Positions 56,643-64,000 of a stretch of DNA of 64,000 nucleotides are shown piece by piece; position 1 is the first letter of the stretch; each line of letters starts with the position of its first letter. The position numbers and the translations under genes were made by a program. A model generated the notes under the pieces. It did not search any database. It saw only the letters and a program-made list of their open reading frames with translations, and was not told where the DNA came from. The DNA comes from Symbiodinium natans (taxonomy: Eukaryota > Sar > Dinophyceae > Suessiales > Symbiodiniaceae): contig CAJNDS010002170.1 of NCBI GenBank assembly GCA_905221605.1, forward strand, positions 310,001 through 374,000, written 5' to 3'.

Positions 56643-57455
56643 CCAGGAATATGACAGTCAAGAAACCATGCTTGCATGGCCAGGTCCCCACGCATCCGCT
56701 CTTATTCCTCAAACTCGGTCCTCTTCCTAGCTGACTTTGAACATGCAAAAGAAGACTCTTACTAGATGCGTCAACGAAGCCCAGATCAGGCCGGCCAATT
56801 GCATGATGGTCACATCTGATATCATATGTCGCCGGTTGTGTCCTCCCTGGAAAGGTACCCTCTTGCAGCACCCCTTACAAAAAAGTCCCCCTCACCAAGG
56901 GAGCCATAACTTCGAAGAACCCTCATGTGATGCATGATCCGCTATGTCCCGTTTCAGCCCAGCGCTGCCCCACCTCCGGTGGTCGCCTTCCTGGCGACCC
57001 CGGCTGAAGCTTCGGAGGAACCCCACAGGCCAGGCCGGAACAAGCCGGAACACCAGAGTTTTTTTTTGGGCCAGTCATAGTAGGAAGGACATGAAGTTGA
57101 CTGCCATTGCTTATTACAAGAAATAATTTCGAACAGTAGCCGAGTCGCGATGATTGTGATGTAGAAATGTTGTTACATGACTGTAACAATAACTTTACTA
57201 CTGGGCATTTCTGTTGTGATGGCTGTTCGTCGTACAAAGGGGACCTTAAGAAAATCTACCTCTAAGTCTTTACCCAGCAGAACCTCAAAGCGCAACTTGC
57301 AAGGCCAGAGCCCCGCCTCCTCGCCCGAAGCGTTGCTTCGGAGGTTCCACGCCGATCCTCCTTAAGACTTCCTTTAGGGGTTAGGGTTGCGGTTGAGGGT
57401 TTAGGGTTTGACTTCAACCTTATACGCCCGAATGACACCTAATGGCGGCCAGTAA
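56643..57455. other. Spacer with a short telomere-like tract and an unsupported frame
   Basis: A frame at 57177-57365 has a basic, Ser-rich middle (RRTKGTLRKSTSKSLPSR) but no motif. 57372-57412 is TTAGGG-like. Nothing else is supported. Confidence 0.4.
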
Positions 57456-58060
57456 AAGCCTTGCCTGCCTTGCGCGACACCGAGTGGAGTCGAGACCTTG
57501 GCGGGTGCCGCGAAAATAAACCTCGACCCCTATGCGGGTGCCCAAAAAATCAGGGATATTTGCGGGGAAGAGGAGAGCCCCCCCCCCATTTGTTTGGAGG
57601 AGCAGAGGCCGAGACCTCGGCCCAGCGAGGTTCAGACGGAGGCCATCTGGGATTGTTTGGGCGCAGTGAGGGGTCGGACAGGTGAGACCTGAAGAGAGAC
57701 CTGCAAGGACTCGCCCCCTGTACAACCCACAGAGGTCCAGTCCGACCAGGCCGAACAGGCGAATGTGGCAGGGTGGCTTCTGCAAGATCCTACTTCATGG
57801 TAGTTGCAAGTTACTCGTGGCTGCAGGTCTCGTCGCCCTCAGTGCAGAAGCCACGGCTGCTCGGCCCGGCCCCTGGTGATCCTGCAGTGGCGCCCGGGGG
57901 TCAGGACAGCTCATGGCATCACACGATGATCGCCAGAGTCATGAGGCTTCTCCGAGTTCTGGCAGCCAGCGGTGCGACAGCGGCTTGCATGATGATTCAT
58001 GATTGTTGAGGGTGCATCTGAGTACCTTGCATCGTGTCATGCCGCTGCGAGGTTCTGTGA
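57456..58060 (+). CDS. Exons of an unknown gene
   Basis: The first exon reads ATPSGVETLAGAAKINLDPY, AGAQKIRDICGEEESPPP and VQTEAIWDCLGAVRGRT, ending at a GTGAGA donor (57682). The next piece, VQSDQAEQANVAGWLLQDP (about 57734-57795), is followed by VQKPRLLGPAPGDPAVAPGG and MIARVMRLLRVLAAS (to about 57975). The first exon's composition and its consensus donor make it the best-supported unknown exon in the right part. The product looks soluble and partly disordered. No family is recognised. Confidence 0.45.
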
Positions 58061-60150
58061 CCTCTACTTGCGAAGACGCTGGGCACCGATACTGCGTGCC
58101 CTGCTGCACTTGCAAGTGGGCCACTGGCGGCAACTCTTGGACTTCGGTGCAGGCAGGCCCTGTCCTGACACTTCGCTTTCTTCATGGTTTCGAGTGCTTC
58201 TCGAGCTTCCGTGGCAACGACGCCAGGCTTCCGGACCTTCGTCTTCGATCCCAACAGCATTGATCCAGTCCCACGTGTCCTACCATGGGAGGTCTTACAA
58301 TATGTCTGGCTGCTTGGGTGCGCTCATAAACGCAGAAGGCACAGCTCACCGTGGCTTTACGTGAGTGGCGCACCGAGAAACGTCATGAGGCTTGTTGTGT
58401 TCATGGCGTGCAGCCTGCCCAGCCCGCCATCCGACGCGGAGTCGATGCCACTCTTGCACCTCAGGCGCATTAGGCGCCACCGCGGTAGAGTCTTGTCCGT
58501 GCTTTACAATGGGTTTCAGTACTGGGAGGTTTTCCATAGAGTCGAAGCTTCACCGGTCGGCACCCGACTTCATTGCCTTATAGCGAAGTCAAGGTACTTG
58601 CAGCTGGCCCTGTTTCTGCGCGCCTTGTGCCGGCCCACGCATCCCACCGGTGCCTCTTGGGCAAGGCTAATTTTTCCATCGCGGCAGTTTGAGATGGCAA
58701 ATTTTGGCAGGCAAGCCTGCGGCCGGCCCGCCGCCAGTGGTGCAGTTCCTGGTGCTTGTCCTAGGCGGCACATGCGAGCTATAATTATCATTAGTATAGT
58801 ATTATTAGTATTATTAATTTCTTAATTGTAAGTAATTAATTAGTTGCTTTTTCATTTTGTGTGTGTGTGTGCTCCTGCGTGCGTGTGCGCGCGGTTCCAT
58901 TTGGTGTCCGGGTTGGGAGCCGCGCCGCAGAGCGTCAGGCTGCCCGGCCACAGCCTCCTTGCTGCGTGCCACGGCCGAAGCCTACGCTTCAGGCGTCCTT
59001 TGCGCTTTGCTACATTTTGCTATCGCGAGTCTGCTGCGTTTCCTTCATCTTTCTCCTTCTTGCGCAGGGCCGGCCGCCTTGCAAAGTGCTGGAGGCTGGG
59101 AGGCAGGGACCGTCAAGTCAGGTGAGAGCTCAAGTCAAGTTGCCTTCGACCGACCCGTCGGCTTCAGGCGTGGACAGTATCTCGGCAGGAATGGTCAGAA
59201 ACCATAACCTCGTGCGACCGTGTCTGAAGCATGAGCTACGAGAGGCAACGGCTGGTCTGAGGCAACCCTAGGCGACCTCGAAGCGCGTCACTAAGCTAAG
59301 CGAGATCAACGCACGTCTAAGGTTGCCTTTGAGACGGCCTGGAGATCTGAGGGCTGGCACGTCCTCCGATCTTGCAAGGCCTTCTTGCTTCAGTGGGACC
59401 CTGGGGCATCCCTGGGCATCCCTGCATCACAATCCCAGATCCTGTGATCGGAGAGGCGGTACTTGGCGAGCTCTATCCAGGTGAGGGGCGTGGTGGCACC
59501 AGCGGCGCGCCCACACTGAGTCTGCAGCCGCACTGAGAAGGGGAGCTTCTCAAGCTCGAAGCTCTAAACCAGCATCAGCATCTTTGTAGATGGATTCGGG
59601 TTATTCGACAGAGCCCAGGATGAGGCTCCCCTCGCTGCTAGTAGCAGCCGTGCTACAGCTCTTCACACAGATGTTTTCAGGCGGCAGCTTCAAAGAGCTG
59701 AAGTGAGTGAATTGCTGAGATGTTGCCATCGGACCCGCCTCCACAGGTTTGCCGCTGGGTCAGAGCGCCGGGCAAGGCGAGAGAAGCGAGACTCGTACCC
59801 GGTCCTCCCCGTCATCCGTGGCCTGCAGCAGCAGGGCGGACAGGCCCTCGTGAAGTGTGCAACGAGTACTACGTAGAACCAACAACAGCTGGGGCGCAGG
59901 TGGGTCTTTGAAAGGCAGGTACACGGTACACGAGGAAGAAGGGGCTCGAACTTCATCCTTGAAGGCAAGCCGGGATGCTCGCTATTGCCTGAAATGTCCC
60001 CCAGCATTTTTTTCTGGAGGCCAGACTCTCCGGCTCACATGCCATCGATGTACACTCCCACGGAGTCAGGCCCAACCTTCAGAACGCACAGCAGTCAGAG
60101 CAGGTGTGGGTTCTTTGCAATGTGCCTCCCCACCCCCCGCCCCGGTCCCG
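58061..60150. other. Stretch with unsupported frames
   Basis: A 213-codon frame at 58184-58825 (starts MVSSASRASVATTPG) has no motif and ends in the ATT repeat. Piece VTSTCEDAGHRYCVPCCTCK near 58060-58118 is Cys-rich and could be an exon. 58844-59270 opens frames in all three phases without agreement. 59280-59700 holds nothing I can support. Confidence 0.3.
58778..58850. repeat. ATT/AAT-rich tract followed by TG repeat
   Basis: ATTATTAGTATTATTAATTT-type repeat, then a short TG/GTGTGT run to 58871. Confidence 0.8.
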
Positions 60151-60154
60151 TTCT

Positions 60155-61170
60155 CCCTACTTTCTTTCAGGCGATGCAGAGCCCTTCGAATGCCTTCAGC
60201 CTTCCCTGGCTGCTTCGGTGTTGCAGTGCTCACGCTCTGCAGCATGGCTTCGCAGTACAGCTGAGCGTCACAGATGTTCCGCGGATTCTATGGCTTCTTG
60301 TGGGTGTAGGAGAGTTCCTCAAGGTACGGCCCACCAGTTCAACGGTGGCAGCGGCGGACCGCTTCTTGCTCTGCGTCTACGATTTGCTCGAGATGTGCAC
60401 CGAAGATCCTCAGCCAGAACCTCCACTGGTCTGAGTCTGAGGTCCCCACAACAATACATCTGAGCTGCGAGGCTATGAGGTCAGGTCAGTCTGCAGAGCT
60501 TCTCTCTCCCCGAACGAATTCCAAGTTCCAAGCCCCCGAACGAATTCCAAGCCCGTTCAAGGCCAGGCTTTCAAGTCTGCTGACTCAGGCCCCACTTAAC
60601 ATGCCGGCATTCTGCAGAGGGTCGCACTTGCCAAACGATCACCTCTCAGTCTCAGTCAGGGAGTTGGTGGAAGAGTTGTGTCAATGTTTCATCAACATTG
60701 CGCAGCCAGCGCGGTGAACGGTCAACGTCATTCCCCAATTGTAGCCATCCCCATTGATCCATAACCTTTCCCAATGCCTGCATCGAGGGTCGAACCTGTT
60801 GGTGACTGATGATGCAAAAATGTAGTAGAGTGTTGGGTTGACAGGCAGGCACCTCTGACCTAGGTCGAGCGTGACGTTCCTGCCGTGTGTCCAGATGCTC
60901 CTCCAGCAGAGCCGATGGACCCCGTGGACATTCGGATGTTTGCACGACTAGTGCGCGTCGTTCTGCAGGTGCGGGGGGAGGGGAAACTGCGCCATGGAAT
61001 GTGGAACCGAGACCGCATCGCAAGGCCTTTTTCATCGATCCGGCCCTTCTGGCGGCGGCACCAGGCACAGAAAACACAAACATCTGTGCCTGGTTTGCTC
61101 TCGTATAGATGTCTGAGTGTGAAGCAGGTCTGGATGCCCTTGCCGCTGGTGCCTTCTCAGGGCCTTCTGA
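60155..61170 (+). CDS. Candidate exons of an unknown gene
   Basis: Pieces in order: LPWLLRCCSAHALQHGFAVQ, LSVTDVPRILWLLVGVGEFL and FLLCVYDLLEMCTEDPQPEP (60200-60434); SVSVRELVEELCQCFINIAQ (60652-60714); after CCAG, AEPMDPVDIRMFARLVRVVL (about 60907-60968, then a GTGCGG donor); and LDALAAGAFSGPSDPDEKP (about 61131-61188). The repeated amphipathic helices suggest an alpha-helical repeat-like protein, but I recognise no named repeat. It may be continuous with the exons at 61.5-62.8 kb. Confidence 0.4.
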
Positions 61171-61514
61171 CCCAGATGAGAAGCCCATCTGAACTTACGC
61201 TGTGCAGGAGTTTCCCCTGAACCCCAAACCCGAACCGCAGTGCGTGGCTCTGCGGGTGGCCAAAAAGTGCCCGAAACCCCAACCAAATAGCCCCGCCCCC
61301 CCACCCCCCAAAAAAAAAAGGGCCCAAGCCCTCGACTTGCAAGGTTCGTGCCGATCTCCGAGTCGGGCCCTCTCCGGAGGTGCCCATCGGAACCCTTATT
61401 GCGGGGATTGTCGTCGTTTCGGGGTCTATGTCGGGAGGCACCTGATTTTGGGTGATGCCCATTTCTGCCCATTTTGAAGCAACCCCGCATAAAGCTTCAG
61501 CATGTTTCTGTGCC

Positions 61515-62764
61515 ATTGCAGAAACAGAGTTTCAGGAGCTTGGCTTTCATGGAGCAGTCGCCACTGCTGCACCCCGGCACTTTGCAGTTCAAGCCCTAAA
61601 CCCTAAACCCTAGAAACCCTAAAACACCCTAAACCCTAACCCCCAAGAACATGTCTGTACCTCTACTTGCCTCCCAGGCAAGTCGTGCAGCGGCGCTTGT
61701 GCTCCGCGCACTTCGAGGATGTCGAGGGCTCCACGGAGCAGCTGACGCCCCCCGGCCGAAACTCGGAGCCTTCCCAAAAGAAAAAAATTATGTGGGGGTT
61801 TACGAAAAGAAGGGACCCCTAAAGTAGACCCCCAAATAGTTCCTTTGTAATGAGGACCCCAAGAAGGTACCAGTACCCCCAAAATATCGGAACCCTCCAC
61901 TCCCGACTTCACCGAGGCACTTTGCCCTGCGAGCCCTGCGAGTGCTGTGGTTTGATCTGCGCAGGCTGAGTGCTTCGAGTGTTGGTTTCTGTTCATATGG
62001 GTCAATGAACGGCATGCGATGGGCCTCCGGCTAGAATTTGCAAGAGTGAGTTTGTGAAAAAAGAGCAAAATTTCTCGTTTGAGTGCAGTGTGGGTGCTTC
62101 ATGCATGCGAGACGAAGTCCGCGATCTGCCAGCTGTGGCAGTTGTTTGCATGCAGAGGCTTGCGTTCCGTTGTGTGTTTTGCTTGTCTACACAGTCCACT
62201 GGCGCCAGTACACTTCGAGAGCGCCGTGTTTCCACATCTTTGTGTTTGCAACCTCGGGGGTATTGGAGACTAATGAGGCTGGCAGTGTGTAGGGCGAAAG
62301 TTTCAGGTTCCCTTCTGCTGAGCAGTAACTTCGAGCTGCGCAGGTCGACTTGCACTTTGAAGCGGGTCTCCGGTGGGCCGTCCGAAGAAGGTCTGATGCT
62401 GGGGACTCAGGTAGGGTTCTTGCTCAGAAGCAACGAATATCGTGCGATCTCTTTCGATCTCCAGGCTGTCCCTCCTCATGAAGCCCCTCAAGCTGCAGCT
62501 GAGCTGTGACTGCGATGCCGAGCTGGCCAGCTTCCCCTACATCCGGTTGGCATGTGGGGCCCAGGCCGGTGCCTCAGGGGGTTCTTGATTGAAGAGTCTG
62601 CCTTTTGTCTCTGTGTCGGTGTTCGTAGAAGGTGACAGTCAAGGGCGTCATTATCTCCATCGCGCTGGCTGCAAGCACATCTGGCGTGCTGCTGCGTGCT
62701 GTCGACGTGAGCGTGCCAGAATTGGAGGTGAAGCTCAGCCGCGCGGACGCACTAGTGGTGCACT
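61515..62764 (+). CDS. Candidate exons around the second dispersed repeat
   Basis: After TTGCAG, TEFQELGFHGAVATAAPRHF lies at 61525-61590. VVQRRLCSAHFEDVEGSTEQ lies before the dispersed repeat (61682-61760). Later come LLLSSNFELRRSTCTLKRV (62312-62370), LLMKPLKLQLSCDCDAELAS with FPYIRLACGAQAG (62480-62570), and KVTVKGVIISIALAASTSG, VLLRAVDVSVPELEVKLSR (62632-62745) ending in a stop at 62762-62764. The last exon is hydrophobic at its start and could be beta-rich. I do not recognise the family and the junctions are not placed. Confidence 0.4.
61593..61648 (+). repeat. Telomere-like tract (CCCTAAA)
   Basis: About 55 bp of CCCTAAAC with small errors, C-strand word along +. Confidence 0.88.
61792..61900 (+). 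repeat. Dispersed ~110-bp repeat, copy B
   Basis: Same block order as 33305-33420: GTGGGGGTTTACG, GGGACCCCTAA, TAGACCCCCAAATAGT, GACCCCAAGAAGGTACC, GGAACCCTCCA. It lies between two coding-looking pieces, so again probably in an intron. Confidence 0.85.
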
Positions 62765-63678
62765 GACTGTACGTAGGTTTCATGAAGAGGTTGCTCTAGT
62801 ATGCTGCCACTCTGTTGCTCGGGGTCTCTTCTTTGAGGCGGGGTGTACGTTGTGAGGAGCTGATGCAACAAGATGCAGCAGCAAGGCTGCCCCTTCCCCC
62901 TCTAGCAGTCAGGGACTTTGATTGCCTTCGTCGAGATGTAAAGAATTCAGAGGCCTCTGAGGGGCCCCGTGGTGTGGGAAGGTTCGGTCTCATCCTACTG
63001 GGCCGTTGTGCTGAACGCAAGCATTCTTGTCATGGAGTTCCTACTCTTGAGGTATCACCGCGGCATCTCTATGCCGTTGTAATTAAGTCGTGCCCAACAG
63101 TGATTAACTCGTAATCGCCGCAACGGACCATGCGACCACTTAAGCCACTTCAGCTTTGCATCACATTGACGGGAGCATCCAGGCGATGCGCCACTACTCT
63201 CCAGGCCTGGCGCTCCAATACTCATCCCGACGCATTCTTTGCCGCCACATTCAACGCCCGCCTCGCCAGGATCGCAGTCTCGGCAGTCCTTGCCATATTT
63301 CAGACCACGCTGCAGGACGGTAAGAGGCAGTGTTTCTCATGCAAAGTTTGCAGCAAGGCCGATCAACCATCAGGACCGATCATAGGTAGGCCGCCTAGAG
63401 CTTGTCAGCTTAAGCTTCCTTCTGAAGTTTCCCAGGTGTTTGGTTGCCACTTGTTCGGGTCACAATTGACACATGTCAAAGACGGTTGACGTATCAGTTG
63501 GATGAACGACCAGCCTGCTACCCAGTGTTGTCGATCCTGTAAGACATTGCAAGAGCCCATTTAAGTCACCAAGCGTGATGAAAAGCTGTTTGAAAAGGGT
63601 TAAGGAAAAAGAGCATAGGAGGGTATCTTCGAGCCACACTCCGCAGCTTTGCTCGTAGTGTGAAGGGCTTGCTGCACC
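62765..63678. other. Spacer before the last gene
   Basis: Frames at 62815-63114 and 63130-63489 have no motif. No repeat seen. It would contain the 5' region of the gene at 63679; I see no recognisable promoter. Confidence 0.4.
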
Positions 63679-64000
63679 ATGGCGAAGCAGGATCGGTTGC
63701 AGCAGTTGGATGCGTTGGTTAAACGCATGAGGCGTAGCCAGACGCTGTCGCCAGGGGAAGCTGCCAATGTTCAGAAGGAGCTGATTGGCCTGGCAAAGAG
63801 GTGCTGGCCAGAAGACGAGGAGGACGACGATGAAGAGAACGATGGAGACACGCACACGACGCAGAGCTTCGATCGGTTGGAAGAGGTCCTCCTGAAGCTC
63901 TCAGCTGCCGACCAGGAGGCGATCGTGGCTGCTTTCCGACCTCTGCGTGCTGGCGTTTCACGCCGCCTTTCAGAGTGGACGCATGCCCTGAACGACTGGC
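63679..64000 (+). CDS. 5' end of a gene of unknown function, running off the window
   Basis: An ATG in good context (CACCATGGCG) at 63679 opens a frame with no stop through the window end (at least 107 codons). It reads MAKQDRLQQLDALVKRMRRS, then GEAANVQKELIGLAKRCWPE, an acidic run DEEDDDEENDGD, FDRLEEVLLKLSAADQEAIV and LRAGVSRRLSEWTHALNDW. It has basic-helix, acidic-linker and helix parts, and strong coding character without introns so far. I do not recognise a family; intron-poor start and length would also fit a gene derived from a retroposed copy, which is a guess. Confidence 0.65.
   Translation, partial: MAKQDRLQQLDALVKRMRRSQTLSPGEAANVQKELIGLAKRCWPEDEEDDDEENDGDTHTTQSFDRLEEVLLKLSAADQEAIVAAFRPLRAGVSRRLSEWTHALNDW

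Noticed and set aside
1-64000. Retrotransposon reverse transcriptase, tRNA, rRNA or spliced-leader RNA genes
   Set aside because: I looked for the usual signature words and found none that I can defend by eye; a profile search would be needed to exclude decayed copies.

Overview
The window looks like nuclear DNA of a dinoflagellate, most likely a Symbiodinium/Polarella-like alga. The evidence is: many short exons with GT-AG and at least one well-supported GC-AG intron; every recognisable exon on the + strand over 64 kb; interstitial copies of the plant/algal-type telomere word CCCTAAA/TTTAGGG; and large, very different satellite fields between genes and inside an intron. This is inference from sequence features; no marker gene fixes the species. 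I searched for the dinoflagellate spliced-leader sequence by eye and did not find it. Most long open frames are not genes, so calls rest on domain motifs and on exon joins that stay in frame.

Left part (1-16.1 kb): two exons of unknown genes, then a RING E3-like gene starting near 1822. Its RING finger is interrupted by a 3.8-kb intron packed with a CCATGG-rich array; a TRAF-type-like Cys segment and coiled-coil exons follow. Next, on the same strand, comes a gene encoding WWE - long coiled coil - CCCH zinc finger - PARP catalytic domain (8439-16081). Its last two introns can be placed to the base, which restores a full H-Y-E ADP-ribosyltransferase triad. Between the WWE and PARP exons lie tandem copies of a pair of coiled-coil micro-exons and a 1.1-kb element with terminal inverted repeats.

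Middle part (16.1-42.1 kb): a macrocin-O-methyltransferase-like (TylF) gene in several exons; an MscS-type mechanosensitive channel with an EF-hand exon; a roughly 5.8-kb gene of small coiled-coil exons; some unassigned exons; a secreted PAN/Apple-like cysteine-rich protein; a second coiled-coil gene; and an unknown gene near 40.4-42.1 kb.

Non-coding block (42.2-55.1 kb): five kinds of repeat in series. These are a nested roughly 500-bp palindrome built on CCGTTTCAATTGAAACGG, degenerate telomere-like DNA, 3 kb of AT-rich hairpin units, a 0.5-kb direct duplication with a third diverged copy, and 5 kb of purine-rich GAGCTC-containing higher-order repeat. Simple repeats close the block.

Right part (55.1-64 kb): sets of coding-looking exons from three or more genes I do not recognise, short telomere-like tracts, a second copy of a roughly 110-bp dispersed repeat, and the 5' end of a gene that runs off the window (63679 onward).
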